From: Megalonaias nervosa
Lineage: Eukaryota > Mollusca > Bivalvia > Unionida > Unionidae
Length of the DNA: 64,000 bases
Direction of reading: 5' to 3'
Assembly: GCA_016617855.1 (NCBI GenBank)
Contig: JAECUM010009835.1
Span: 1-64,000, forward strand
The translations under genes were made by a program, and so were the position numbers. Position 1 is the first letter of the stretch. Every line of letters starts with the position of its first letter. This document shows positions 12,005 to 24,996 of the stretch, in pieces. The notes under the pieces were generated by a model that saw nothing but the letters and a program-made list of their open reading frames with translations, searched no databases and had not been told where the DNA came from.

Positions 12005-12178
12005 AGAATCTCATTACAACATGGTTCCTTTTTATTAAAGTATCTCATTACAACATGGTTCTTTTTATTAAAATATCTCATTACAACATGGTTCCATTTG
12101 TTATAGTATCTCATTACAACATGGTTCCTTTTATTAAAGTATCTCATTACAACATGGTTTCTTTTATAAGGTAGTTAT
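12005..12178. repeat. Tandem repeat, ~35 bp, 5 copies
   Basis: Units read TCTCATTACAACATGGTTCC plus TTTTATTAAAGTA. The core is related to the array at 41735-41965. Confidence 0.9.
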
Positions 12179-12289
12179 AGACATGGATTCCATTACATTA
12201 TGTTATAGTAATACTTTGAACAATGTACTCCAGTGTAAGGCAACCTTAAATATTACACAGTACACCTATATGGCTCTCGTTTTTTTAAA

Positions 12290-12470
12290 TTTTGGGTTGT
12301 TTGGGGAACAGCAATGGCGATATCCAGTTCCTGCAAGAAGAATAAAAGGCTTTGCCCAATGGAACACAAAGGTAGCCAACCTAGGCTTGTCCAATGGTGA
12401 GAATAAAACCTGCACCGTTTTGCCTGCAAGTCCAATTTGTTAACTACTGAGCCACCACTGCTTCTGACTC
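12290..12470 (-). mobile_element. tRNA-derived SINE fragment, family D
   Basis: The minus strand shows a head GGTGGCTCAGTAGTTAACAA then TTGGACTTGCAGG, a GGTGCAGGTTTTATTCTC box B-like part, and a body word TGTTCCATTGGGCAAAGCC reminiscent of Nin-type SINEs. The ORFs on both strands over it are not genes. Confidence 0.55.
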
Positions 12471-12825
12471 TCAGGAACAATGTTATTGTGAAGAATCACT
12501 GTGCCAAGAAATTTGTAAGCTAACAGTAAACTCCAACAAGTCCTGAGCTTATTTGTGCAAATTTGGTAATATAGGACAAAATGATGTTAATTTCTGCTAC
12601 ATTTTTTTTTCAATGGTATACATAATGAAACATTATGGATAAGTCTTATATGTGTCCCAGAAAGAGACAAGTTCTGTATCTTTTGTTGAGACATTATAGA
12701 AAGTGGATTTATCTGACCTAGACCATTTGAAATATAAATGCAATTCAATAAAAATCTAGTTATAGTTTTCATTGGATTAGCAAAATTGGGAGTTTTCATT
12801 GGATTAGCAAAATTAGGAGATTATA

Positions 12826-13004
12826 CAGTAAAACCTCCAATTGTGACCACCCTTGAATAAAGACCACTCCCCAACAGATACCAGATTTGTTAAGTCTTGT
12901 TTACTATGTAAGAGAGTAAGAGTTGTCCTCTGAAATGAGACCACATCCTAATTAGGACCACTTTCCTCAGTCCAATCAGAGGTCTTAACTGGGAGGTTTT
13001 ACTG
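12826..13004. mobile_element. Small Tigger/pogo-like MITE
   Basis: 179 bp bounded by CAGTAAAACCTCC and its inverse GGAGGTTTTACTG; the left end follows TA. Subterminal GACCACTCCC-like words are inverted inside. The right TA is displaced by two bases, so the duplication is imperfect. The CAGT start and TA preference suggest the Tc1/mariner-pogo group. Confidence 0.7.
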
Positions 13005-14150
13005 TTTATACAACTGTCATGATCTCTCTTGAAGTGTTTTATCAAGGTTTTGTCTTTGCAGATTAACATATACTTCAAGTTAAATATATTTTTTAATTAG
13101 TAATAATATTTACATGTGTTAGTTATGAATAGTCATTTAATACAGAATAACTAGTGCAAAAGAAGTCAAAAATACCTTTGACAATTTGTATATTAAGTAA
13201 ATACGACAGCAAAGCACCAATGAAAAACATTAATAAAAGTATGTATCCATCTTCCAGTCAAATACACCACTCCCTCACTACAAGGCCCCTCAGTTCATGG
13301 TTCCTGTTATAAGGCCCCTCATTATAACATGGTTCCTGTTATAAGGTGAGTATGGTCAGGCATCCCATTTCATTAAGTGGTAGTAAAATTATATGGATCT
13401 TGTTCTTCATTGTAAGTGGTCTCCCTTGACTGCAGCATACCCTAATGAGGAGGTATTGTACTTGCATGTTATTACTGTATGGTTAAGTATAAAAAAAAAA
13501 AAAATCAAAATCAATGACAGCATTTTAGTGATGAGTGCTGTACAATGAAAATTATTCAGTCCAGTCCTAGCTATTTTTGAATTCCTGACAAAAAATGCAA
13601 TCCCTGCTATTTAAACACTCTTGGTGGTGGTGAAAAAACCCCAACAAAAACTAAATCCTGCCTTTACTCTTGTTAGTGATAAGGAAGTCAATCCCTGCTG
13701 TGTAAATACTCTTGTTGCTGGTGTGTAACACATATCCTAATGGCAATCAACTTAGACCCAGATCTGTCATCATAGCACACCCTGTTATTACATGCTTCAT
13801 TATAACATGAATTCTTACATAACATGGTCATATGTTGGCTCCAGACATTCTGCCATTGATGTCCCTTACTCCCTGACACTATTCAAAACATCAATAAACA
13901 AGCTGAAATAAAAATAATTCAGTTCAGTTTTAGAAACCTACAGCTTCAACATCATAATTCGTGTTCTTACACACCAATGTTTATTCAGGATCAGCATGGG
14001 GCTATCTTAATTGTGACTGCTATATAAGTTGACAGGCAGTAAAATTATTACAATATGTTTGACTAGCATTTCATTTACATCCTGCCTACCCATGCCCTAT
14101 ATTTTCTTTTATTCTCACTATACTGTGGTTCAGTGTTAATTTCAGCCAGT
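13005..14150. other. Anonymous stretch with scattered palindromic units
   Basis: 13285-13345 and 13788-13830 hold single units of the TATAACATGGTTCCTGTTAT type seen as an array at 41.7 kb. 13735-13785 holds a fragment of the palindromic family (GACCCAGATCTGTCATCATA). An A-run lies at 13490-13504. No coding signal. Confidence 0.5.
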
Positions 14151-14395
14151 ATATAGTTATATCAGAGGCCATGTTATACTGAGTTGCTTGACAGTCTAGT
14201 GAAATCCATGACCATATCCAATTTATATCAGAGGCAATGCTATACTGAGTTGCTTGACAGTCTAGTGAAATCCATGACCATATCCATGTTATATCAGAGG
14301 CTGTGTTATACTGAGTTGCTTGACAATCTAGTGAAATCCATAATCACATCCAGGTTATCTCGGAGGCCACATTATACTGAGTTGTTTGATAGTGA
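14150..14395. repeat. Tandem repeat, ~66 bp, 4 copies
   Basis: Units contain TACTGAGTTGCTTGACAGTC and TAGTGAAATCCATGACCATA. The plus-strand ORF with a 22-residue period is due to the 66-bp unit. Confidence 0.9.
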
Positions 14396-14399
14396 CAGA

Positions 14400-15655
14400 G
14401 CATGTACTTCATAAGATCAGAGTTGACACTATTCATTTTACTTAATTTCAAATGCAGACTCTGACCTGGTACATTATGTACAATATTAATCCATTTTGTT
14501 TGGAAGACAGCATTGTACATGATCAAAGACTACAATCTGTATAACCCTCTTGTCATCTAATACATGTCCTCTCTTAACATAACTGTAAGCTGGCAGTAAA
14601 TGTCACCAGATCTTTCCAAGTTCTAAATACTGGTAACCCATGGCTGGACACAAGAACATTCAGGCTATACAGACATTACTAGGTGTAGTTGGTTAACATG
14701 CAAACTACATTCAGCAATTTATCAGTATTCGTTCATCACAGAATACACACACATCATGGAATACACACATACACACTTGAAAAGAAATGCATTCAGCTTA
14801 GGCAACTATCTGCATTTATCAAACTCTTTTTTTTCTGCATCCCTTCTATTGAAGATTCAAACACCAGTTATGTAATAAGGTACTTAAAATCACAATATTT
14901 TAGTGTCTATACACTTACACAAATTATTTAAAGTGGAAGTCCATATTACATTTTATTTATTACATATGCTATGTAGGAGAAATGTTTTATATAATCTCCG
15001 CACCAAATAGAAAACATTGCATATTTCTACAAAATTAATTGTTTGGATGTGCCATATTATCACTCTCATTGTTGGCCACTATTAGAAACTGCCCATGATG
15101 TCATTAAGTTAGTTTGTGTTCACAACAGCTGCATGTACTATGCAGCGTAATACATGATTACAGAATTCCTAAAATATGAGCCAATGCTTTTAATTTTCAG
15201 CCCAGATAAAGCATTATTTGTCTCTTTTCGAGTTATAGTTCCAGCAATGTCTCCATTGTCTTTTACTTTAACTTGTATCATAATACACTCAAGTCCTCAC
15301 CAACAAATAAAAAAAGTAAAGTTCAATTAAAACAAACATAACTTGAGGTTTAATGTGTTTACTTTTTCTGGGCAAAATGTATTTCACCTGAACAACATTC
15401 TTAACTGTAATAATGACAGCACTGAAGTGAACACAAACAGACCTCATGATGCAACAAACCATTTTGAAGATCCTCCAATGTTTTCACATCATTCATACAT
15501 TTTACCTCTGCAAAATGGTAGTGCCATAACCACTGTAGATATACACTAGATTTTCACAAGTTAGAGGTTAAATATTTCTGAACATTTACATTTTCCTCAT
15601 TGAAGAATTAAATATGTCAAATAACTGGAAATATTCATGGACTTTCCTTTAAGTA
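14400..15655. other. Anonymous intergenic stretch
   Basis: No repeat or coding signal that I can support; only short ORFs of random type. Confidence 0.5.
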
Positions 15656-15659
15656 CTGC

Positions 15660-15860
15660 ATATACTCACTTAAACATTAAAGTCAAACAACATAGACCCT
15701 GATTTGCAATCACAAAAGGCACTGGCAGATCAGGATTTTTGTTTGTTCTATCGATTCCTCTGAACAAACTGAACAGACCCAGATCTGTCAGCACATTATG
15801 TGATACTGATCTGGATCTGTGCAGTTTGTAGCATGACTGACTTATATGTGAGTATATATG
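15660..15860. repeat. Palindromic MITE-like element, copy 3
   Basis: Ends TATACTCACTTA and, inverted, TATGTGAGTATATA. Inside are CATAGACCCTGATTTGCAAT, CACTGGCAGATCAGG and GACCCAGATCTGTCAGCACA. Confidence 0.7.
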
Positions 15861-16624
15861 GTATGTTTCATGACTTAATATAGCATGTATATATATGTGG
15901 TATATTTCATGACTTTTAAGTGAGTATAAATAGTATATCTGTCACAAAATGTTTGTTATTGGAACAACAGAATGATATAGTCTAAAAACAATTATGCACT
16001 TACATGAATAAAATTATCATGATTTGCACTGCTTCATTTTGCAAAAATTCTGTCCTTTGAAAATGTCTTAAGTTGCAGCAGGCAAATGCACAAGACAATT
16101 ATTTTGCTACGTATCGATGTAAAACTATAGGAAAGGTATCATACTGAGAAGATGTAAATAAAATAATGCCAAAACTAATTTGCCTATAGACAATCCATAA
16201 ATTAATGCCCATACCTTTGTAAATACTCTTTTAGAATACATGGGGTCATTCCACAGATTCTGTAATTCTATACACCACTGGGGCAATATTAGGCATATGT
16301 CATTGCTTTCTTTTAAATCATTATTACTGACATTATTATGGTCTATTACTGTATGCACAATTGCAGGTGTTTGAACTTATATCGATTTTTTTTTTAAGAC
16401 CCAGCCAAAATAATCAATTGAATGTACAAAATATTTTAAAATACTTGACCGCTTTTTTCAGCTGGAGGGGCAATTACCCCATCCCCCATTTTATATTCTA
16501 TAATAGACCTTGTATAATTAGATCCTGAGCCAAATTCTGCAGGATAAAATAAAACAGCAGATGTCATGATTTGTTTATGGCAATGTTGCTTTGTTGCATA
16601 ACTGATTGGACAACTACCCTCATT

Positions 16625-16880
16625 ATCCATGTATAGCGTGCAACTAGTTCTTAGAGGTATTGACTGAATTCCCTGTTGAACCGTGCATTGCATGGAACTA
16701 GCTTTGAGAGGTACTGACTTATTTCCCTGTTTAAACATGTACAGTGTGCAACTAGCTCTGAGAAGCATAGATTCAATTCCCTGTTTAACCATGTATGGCA
16801 TGCAACTTGCTCCAAGAGACCCTGACTCAATTCCATGTTTAACCATGTATAACGTGCAACTAGCTCTGAGAAGCATTTTC
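16625..16880. repeat. Tandem repeat, 54 bp, 5 copies
   Basis: Exact 54-bp spacing of GTGCAACTAGCTCTGAGA and ATTCCCTGTTTAACCATGTA. Open frames with an 18-residue period on both strands follow from the unit length. Confidence 0.9.
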
Positions 16881-16885
16881 ATCTA

Positions 16886-19800
16886 CAAATTCCTGTGTGC
16901 ATCATACATAGGTAAATACAGCATTCTCATTCATTTTCATCTACAAATTCCTCTCTAACATAACATGGATAATTAATATTATGTATTTTTGTCTCACTAA
17001 GACCACTGATGAGCCAAGACCTGTTTCCTTCATCTGCACTAGCTGAAGACTGTCTATCCACACAGACCCATGGCATATATTTAATTATGCAAAACAACAG
17101 TATTAAATTCTCCACTATCTTCCAACTGAATTCAGCTGAAGAAACTGACCCAATCAGATGACTTTTTACATATACTAGGGAAGATAACTGAAAATAATCA
17201 TATTTACTCCACTGACACATGTTGCATGCAAGTTTCTCCAGTTTGTACTGTTCATACACAAGCAATTCCTTAGAACTGAGGCATGCAGACATCACAGAAG
17301 TCACCAAAATGAACACTTAACAAGTCACATGATGAATTCCTTGTCCAATGATTTTGCTTGCTAAAGTTTATAACCCTTTCATCCACGAGTAGGTACAGTT
17401 TCAGCTGGCCACTTATGCCATTGCTCAATGTGGAATCAAGCAGATTAATGATCATTGACCAGAGAATATGGTTTTCTTAAGAACTAATTGTTGAATTCAC
17501 AACTATTTTTTTTTAACATAGCAATATTTTCTAGACCTGAGTACACAAATTGCCAAATAAAGAAACTTTAGTATTGACTGGCAGTGACATAGCAAAGGGC
17601 TCTGTCTGTTCCCATTGACTTGTGCAGGTAAAGCTTGGTATGTTGTGTACAAATTTATGTTCAGTTTCCAACAAACATCTTCAAAATACTTATTGCCTGA
17701 CTGAGACCATATCAGCTGTACTTCTCATCTTTTTTCCGCATTTGGCCAATAAATAAAATACAAAGCAATGCAGAGATCAGTTGCTGATTAAGTACAACAA
17801 AAAGCCATGGGTCAAAACAGACTTATCCTATTAATATCCCTGAATTATATACGAGGGGAAATTATAACCAAAAGTTTATCAAGATGGACTTGTCTAACTA
17901 CCCCCATACTTTCTGAAATCTGTTCTTTCTAAACAATCAAGTAGAAACCAGACAAAATGGAAGAAAAATTAAGAAATGCAGAAATAACGTCTCAATATAA
18001 GAACTTGCAAAAATATAATAGGCTCATTTTGCAAATTAGAAATTGGAATGCACCCTGAAAAATTTTGCTGTGAAGTGTGAAATAAAAATGCCTGCTTTAT
18101 TGAGAGTGAAATGTATGAAAAGTGATCTGTTAGTATTCTCCAAAACAGTTAGAAAAATATTCTAGTCCTATCCATATTGATACATCTTGTGGAGACTATA
18201 AGGCTGCAACATTCTTCTATGTGTAGGTGGCTTAGTTTACTTTACTATCTGCAAATGTTTACAAAACCAGTCAGTGTACACATTCATGCAGTACATATGG
18301 TGTTAGCCAATATGCATACCTAGGCAGTACATCTGGTCAATTTTTTTTTTCAGCATGTAAATATATACAGCAGTACAAAACTAAGTCACAATGACCCTAA
18401 GGCTGTTTTACCTAAATTATTAGATATATTCAGCAAAATATGTGTCCTAGGAACTGAATCCTGTCATAAAAAAATGAAAAAAAAGCATACAGCCAAAGAA
18501 ACAATCACAAGTTAAGCAAAGGTACAGCATGGACATTGTCAGTGTCTTACATATAAAAAGCTGTCAGCTGTAAGCCTAAACATATCAATCAGGGGAAAGG
18601 TTTAGATTATATGCATGTGCATCTTCCTATAGGGTACAGGCTGGATAAGTGACATTTTAAAGCTACACCAAATGATGTATATTAAGCAGAAAAAACCAAG
18701 TCACAGGTCAGATATGGCCTGTAGGACATAGGTTGCACAAGCCTGCTGTACATGTAAACATATTTAAAAATTCTGGAAAATGTTGCAACCATTGTAAGAA
18801 CTCGTCAGAATGTAAACATAAATAAATCACAGATTGGCATAAAGCATTATACAATAATTATTATTAGTTGGATATAATGCCATTACAAACTTTCTTATTA
18901 ACAATACTCCAAGTAACAGCTTATGGAAACTCCATAAATGCATCAAGAAAATAACATGGAAATCAAACTCCGGGTATACAAATTCTTCTAGTGTCCTGTG
19001 CTTAGTCAAACACTACAGTCCTGAGTTAAAACTTGGTTTAAAACTTTTCAAGTGGTTGTTGGAGGAGTATTCAAAACTGGCATACTGCCATTTGATTACT
19101 GAGATCATGCATCAAAGGACACAAACAACAACCAATTCCAATTAATAAACACCATACACATATAACCAAATCTAGAACATCAACCTGGCAACCATTACAG
19201 GCTCAGTGTGATACAAAGACAATTTTTTTTTTTTTTTTACCTTTTCTTATTTTAAATTTCTATTGTGTCCTAATACATGGAAGCAAACCTTTCTTGTACT
19301 AAAATGTCACTGATACCACTGGATAGTCCAAGTCCAAATTCAATCCACTAATGACTGATAAAATTATATCTTCTCTCTATAATCAATACTGAAGAGTGAT
19401 GGGGGGGGTTACTAAAACAAAAGTTGCTGACCTACATGTATATTCAAAATGAAAGCTTTATACCTTCTCCATAGCAACTGTAAATAATGATCTTTTTCTA
19501 CTACAACCTCTGCCTTAAAGTCAAACAAGATGGTTTGCATCTAACTAAATGAGTTCAAAACCATTTCAAAGTTTGCTATATATACTTTCTTTACTCGATT
19601 ATTCCGCCATTATGGTAAATACAACTCGTTAATGTTGTGGAGTGTGTGAATTTTTCTGACAAATCGACATTATCATAAATTTGCAAATCACAAATGACAT
19701 ATTTTTTGGCAATTCCTGTGATCAGTGATTTTAATCTACACAAAATCAACTAATATTTTTACTATCCAAATCTATTATTAAATAACTTCAAAGATGTTTA

Positions 19801-19905
19801 AGTACTATAGATTTATTTTCCCAAAATAATGTAAAATAAAGTTAAGATCAATCATAAGTGGACAGAGATTGCCTTGACATTCCTGTCCAAAACTTTGTAA
19901 AGAAG
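16886..19905. other. Anonymous stretch with weak minus-strand ORFs
   Basis: Minus-strand ORFs at 17270-17455 and 16927-17316 (129 residues) overlap in different frames; neither shows a domain I recognise. The rest to 19905 is AT-rich, with poly-A/T runs and no repeat or gene I can support. Confidence 0.4.
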
Positions 19906-19910
19906 GATAC

Positions 19911-20120
19911 CATATGTACTTGCTTACAAGTCAGGTCCAACTGCAAATTGCATAAACCCAGACCTGCCATTGCATAATACACTGGCAGATCTGGGTTTAT
20001 TCAGCTTGTTACTCAGTAGAATAAACAACACAGATCCTGATCTGCTAGCACACTGTGCATTGGCAGATCAGGGCCAATGTTGTCTGCAGTTGGACCCAAC
20101 TTAGGAGGAAGTATATACAG
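19911..20120. repeat. Palindromic MITE-like element, copy 4
   Basis: Left GTCCAACTGCAAATTGCATA pairs with right TTGTCTGCAGTTGGAC. Two internal hairpins are visible: AACCCAGACCTGCCA with TGGCAGATCTGGGTT, and CCTGATCTGC with GCAGATCAGG. Confidence 0.8.
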
Positions 20121-20774
20121 TGTTTCATGGTGAGAAATCATCAGATGAGCATCGCAGTATTAGTACAGTAAGATAGGCAATAGTAAGTATTTCAGCTTGC
20201 AGTAGGTGGTGAGGGATCATTGACATTCTGGCTTGAAATCACAAAATAATGAACTTATAGTTCAACCAATTGAAAAATTTTATCTTGTGGCCATTGTAAT
20301 TTAAATTAAGCAATTTTGAAACTTTAAAGTCTAATGACCAGAAATTTATAGTGTCAAGGCAGTTTGGGAGGAATTCTGTTTGCATGGCTAGGTTCTAATC
20401 TTAACATGAAAAATGGATAATTAAACTGGATTTGCGGACATGAAGAAATATGAATCAGTAATTTCTTTCCATAGGAAAGTTTAATCATGCTTATTTATTA
20501 AGTTTGTTGCCTGACCCAATGTTTCTCCCATATATACAGAAACACATGCATGCACACGAGCAGGCAAGAGGGCATGCACATGCCAACATAAACACATATT
20601 TCTTATAAAGATTACTGAAGCTATTAGAAATTGGCCTAATGAATGTGCCTGATTGCTATTTAAGATAGGTAGTTTATAATTTGTTTCCTCTGTAAAATTT
20701 CTTTATTTACAGTTTGTAAACTATTATTGTCCATTTCTTTTCTGAAAAAAAAAGGTTTGTCTTAATCTTTAGCA

Positions 20775-20941
20775 AATCAGATGTCAGCCTGACAACTGAG
20801 GGTCTTACAGGGAACAGGCTTGCCAAGTCAGATATCAGCCTGTGATCTGAGGGTCTTACAAGGAACCCTTACCAAGTCAGATATCAGCCCGACAAATGAG
20901 GGTATTACACGGAATGTTTACCAAGTCAGATATCAGTCTGA
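20775..20941. repeat. Tandem repeat, ~60 bp, left part of a split array
   Basis: Units read AAGTCAGATATCAGCCTGAC plus AACTGAGGGTCTTACA. The array stops inside a unit at CTGA and resumes at 21876 after the LTR. Confidence 0.9.
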
Positions 20942-21875
20942 TGTTACATATATGTAATCAAATTGTTTGTGTGTTAGTTTTAAAATTCTTTTTTATTTTA
21001 TTTTTGTTTCATTACATTTTACTGTAATGATTATTTTCACGGGATTCGAAATTCTTTTTCAGTAATTCGATATTTTCTTTCAGTAATGTTGTTTATTTAA
21101 GATGTAAAATGTGTTAAATGAGCAATATTTTTAGTTCACATTGGTCTGCGGTAGCATAAGCACTACACGAAAATGATTGGCTATTGCCAAGATCATTTCA
21201 TCTAGTCTGAATAAACAATGTTTTATTTTTACATTTATTTCAGAGTGAGAGTAGATAGGGGTTCTTACTACATGACAAATTACATTTTTCTTATTGCGTT
21301 GTTCAAGTGTTAAGAGACCATGTAATCTATCTCGTGAGAACGGGATGATAATTTGGGTGGATATAATACCCTTTAAGAGCGCTCGTCAGTCAGTTGTATT
21401 TCTGAAACCTTGAAGGCTGGATAGGTTTTTATTGTTGAAACCAGATTGTTTTTGAAGTTCATTTGTTTTTGCAATTTAATAATTTATTCTCCAGAAAACC
21501 AAATGAGTGTACTGTTTTATAAAATTCTGGGAGAAAGAAATTCAGTGGAAATTTATTCTGGAATTATTCAGAAACATAAACTGTGATTCAACTGAGAAAT
21601 TGTTGCCATTTTGTACAACGACCACATCTGACATCATCACCTTCCATATTGGAATATTGTCGAGATTCAAACCTGGATTCTAATAGAACTATTCAGTGAT
21701 AGGACTTGTATTTTTCATTCTTAGGATTAAATTTTGGATTATATTCACAAACCGTAAGTCCTATTTTCCAATTTTTACATTGTTTTCTAGGGAAATAAAT
21801 TATTTTGTTAAAATATACAAAGCTTGTTGACTTCACTCTTTTCTCTTGTTATTATTGTACGGCCTACACGTAACA
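20942..21875 (+). mobile_element. Solo LTR (934 bp) of an LTR retrotransposon
   Basis: It begins TGTTACATATATG and ends CACGTAACA (terminal TG..CA, inverted TGTTAC/GTAACA). It is flanked by CTGA at 20938-20941 and 21876-21879, a 4-bp target-site duplication. It splits one unit of the surrounding array, so the empty site is readable from neighbouring units. Internally there is a TATA-like ATATAAT at 21361, then a GTCAGTCAG initiator-like area, and AATAAA at 21794, which gives plus orientation (U3-R-U5). No gag/pol and no second LTR are present. Ty3-like versus BEL-like cannot be told from the LTR alone. Confidence 0.9.
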
Positions 21876-21962
21876 CTGACAACTGAGGGTATTACACGGA
21901 ACTTTTACCAAGTCAGATAGCGGCCTGAAAACTAAGGGTATTACAAGGTACATATTACCTAC
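21876..21962. repeat. Right part of the array split by the LTR
   Basis: Continues CTGACAACTGAGGGTATTAC and one more unit (AGTCAGATAGCGGCCTGAAA). About 460 bp separates it from the TTLL10 stop codon. Confidence 0.9.
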
Positions 21963-22422
21963 TGCTTAATGGAGTGAACCAAAAATGGCTTCACTTTGTC
22001 TTCCAATTTTTTAAACCTGTGATGCTTTGCAAATGTTTGATATTTTTTCAGACTCACTATGTTATTTTCTCTTCTAATAGACTGGTGATGTTTTCTCAGT
22101 AAAATTATTCTCAAAGATGCATCTATATGACAATGGGAATACAAATGCTTTGTTTGGCTAGTGCTTTTTGTTATTGTTTTGCTCTTCATATTCCACATGG
22201 CAAACAAGCTACAGAAACAAATTGTATGCAACTGTAAATTTTTTGATTTTCTGTACCAGTTTATTTCTCCTCTACTTTTCTTTGATGATTTCAAGCAATA
22301 ACCATAATGATTAGTCAACAAGCCTTTGTCTTCAGTGGACACTTGGAATATTCTATCACTAGTAATTTTGGTTAAAGACTACTCTAAGTGACAGTTTCAG
22401 TGTAAAGCAGTTTTTTCTGGCA
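21963..22422 (-). other. Probable TTLL10 3' UTR and downstream sequence
   Basis: Past the stop the frame closes at once. A minus-strand AATAAA lies at 22265-22260. A 127-codon ORF at 21959-22342 has no recognisable domain and lies past this signal for most of its length. Confidence 0.5.
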
Positions 22423-23159
22423 CTAATTTCCCCGCTCTAGATTGTCTCTATCTCTTTTTGCAGAAGGTGTGCCACGAGCATGAGTCATTTTGAGTTTAAC
22501 TTCTTCCAGCAATGAATCTGTAAGAGAAATCCTAGATGCTGGAGAATTGTCATGAACCAAATTTAGATCCATGGTTTTTCTCTGTGAAGCATTGATCATG
22601 CTTGATGCCTGACCAGTGTCTGCAAGTCTTGGTAAAGTGGTAACTGAAGTCAAAGGAGTTGGAGTAGTGATCCCTAGTTCATCCTCGGCATTATTTGAAT
22701 TTTTGTTTTCATCAGCATCTTTAACACTATTGTTTGTCTGAGTGAATGTTGCTGCTGTTACAGTTGGAACCGAATATGCATTTGCCGAGTGTGTAGCTAG
22801 AATTGGCTCCCTTTGGAGACTGGATTTTATTGGATAATTCTCCTGAGCTTCTGGTACAGTTTCTGTCTTGTCTTTCTTTATGCTTTGTGCATTTGGTGAA
22901 GTGTAAAGTGATGTGCTTTGTGTTAAGGATCTATGATGTGGGGGTCGAGTTGGTGAGCCTCGTCGTACACTAGCCCCCGTTGCAGCTATTTTCGTTTTTT
23001 CTGCAGTGATATCCTTCACCGGTGAGACACTCCTAGTCTGGCGAGGAATCATTACATTTGGACGACTGCCGCAGTACAATACTGTGAAAGATTTTAGGGA
23101 TGATAATGGCAGCAATGCTTGATTCCGTCGGCTTTTTTCAAAACACTCAATGGTCAAAT
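22423..23159 (-). CDS. TTLL10: TTLL10 terminal coding exon and stop
   Basis: Acceptor ATTTTAG, entry phase 1, stop codon TAG at 22425-22423. The first residues, YLTIECFEKSRRNQALLPL, close the TTL domain as in vertebrate TTLL10 (E.F.KS.R.Q..LPL). About 200 residues of low-complexity tail follow. The tail is rich in Ser, Thr, Pro and Asn, with basic clusters such as GASVRRGSPTRPPHHRS and the C-terminal KRDRDNLERGN; it looks disordered. Starting this ORF at the internal TTG would be wrong, because it is entered by splicing. Confidence 0.93.
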
Positions 23160-24996
23160 CTAAAATTATGCAAAAACAGAATACATAATTTTATATCTTT
23201 TTTGATGCAATACATTAAACAGCCACAAACAATATCTAAGTCATAAAACACATGAAAATAGCCTTCTAGTGTAAACCAACCAATTAAAACATTCAATTTT
23301 AAACCATAAAAGCAAAACCTGAAGCAAATTACATATACATTTTTGATTCATAAATTATGGTTCAATATTTTGTAAAGAAAATGGTGAAAATTAGATTTCA
23401 TATAAATAATTCTAACAGCTAAAAAATGGAAAAAGCCTCTAAATGTACTAGGTCCCTGTATTTTTAATGAATATCTGACTTAACATCCATACTTTGAGAC
23501 TATGAAAGCAGCAAAATAAGCATGGTATTTTTTTTTAACCTGTGATAATCTTTCTTTTCCTGTGATGTAGAGTTTTTGAAAATATAGAATTTACACTTAA
23601 ATATTTAGAAATACATCTTTTATATTTGATTAAGATTTATTACATGTTCATATAACAAATATAAAAATCTAGATCAAATGCTATTCAGCAGTTTTGGAAA
23701 AAAGTTTTGAAAGTTTGTTTCTATATTTAGTAATAGCAGCCATATTTGGTGGTATATCAGAAATATTAACAAAACTATAAAAGGCCTTCGTGCCAGAATG
23801 CTTTTTGCCAAATCTGGTCAAATACTATTTACCAGTTTTCGAGAAAAACTCATGGTTTCTCTATTTCAGCAACAGCAGCCATATCTAATTGCAGATTGGC
23901 ATCATCTTTAAAAACTATTCTTTAAAAACTATCTTCAAACATGGATGTTTTCTGTCAAATTTGGTTAAATTCTTCTGAGTGATTTTTGAGAAGTGTTTAA
24001 GGGATTTTAATTTCTACTATTGGTGACCATGTTTGATGGTGGATCAGCAACATTTGTATAAACTTAAAAGGTTTTATATCAGGATGCTTTCTGTCAAATC
24101 TGGTTAAATTCTGTTCAGCGGTTTCTGAAGAAAAAAAAAGCTTGTTTCAAGTTTTGTCTATTTTTAGTAACAGCTGCCAAATCTGACGGTGGACCAGCAT
24201 CTAGGTATGCTACAAACATCCTTACTGGTAATCTATGTATGCATACAAACACACCTACCAAATTTCATTTGTGTGACTTCAATGGTTTTTGCAAAGTTGT
24301 TCTAGCAAGATTTATGTTAAAAAGTGTAGAAAGTTCAAAAAAATTTTAAAAAATGAAAAATTTTATAATAGCCATAAAATCTAATCGGGTCATTTACAGA
24401 TGCATGCACAGTATGTCTATCAAATTTCATTTGTCTCCCTAAAGTGGTTATTACTTAACTGTGCTCACAACATTTTTTGACATCCAAATTTCATTTGTCT
24501 CCCTAAAGCAGTTATTACTTAACTGTGCTCATAAAAATTTTTATGCCTACCAAATTTCATTTGTCTCCGAAAAGTGGTTATTACTTAACTGTGCTCATAA
24601 CATTTTTTACGACATTCAAATTTCATTTGTCTCCCTAAAGTGGTTATTACTTAACTGTGCTCATAAATTTTTTTATGCCTACCAAATTTCATTTGTCTAC
24701 ATAAAGTGGTTATTACTTAACTGTGCTCATAAAAATTTTTATGCCTATCAAATTTTGTTGTTCTTTGCTCAATCATGCTAACAAGCTTTTCAGAATGGAC
24801 AGATCAATGACAGACAGAGAGAACTAAAACAAGCACTGGAGATATCAAAACCTGCCAAAACTGTGTACAAGTGAGATATAAGTGGATAATCTTGGGTTGG
24901 GCCATCATAAACCCTTGCACATGAGAGTTTTTGGGACTGAGCCAAGAATATCTGAAGTGCAATGGATGTGTGGTACTGTACCCAAATGATACTTAC
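23160..24996. other. TTLL10 intron holding a reversed copy of the diverged repeat
   Basis: 23640-24200 carries the complement of the 7.3-8.4 kb repeat (GCAGCCATATTTGGTGG, TCTGTCAAATCTGGTTAAAT). The tandem array at 24425-24775 follows it directly. Confidence 0.6.
24425..24775. repeat. Tandem repeat, ~66 bp, 5 copies
   Basis: Units carry CAAATTTCATTTGTCTCCCT and GTTATTACTTAACTGTGCTC. The 22-residue-period ORF is a by-product. Confidence 0.92.

Noticed and set aside
21959..22342. 127-codon minus ORF as an extra TTLL10 exon or gene
   Set aside because: It lies after the stop codon, mostly beyond the AATAAA signal, with no splice context or known domain.
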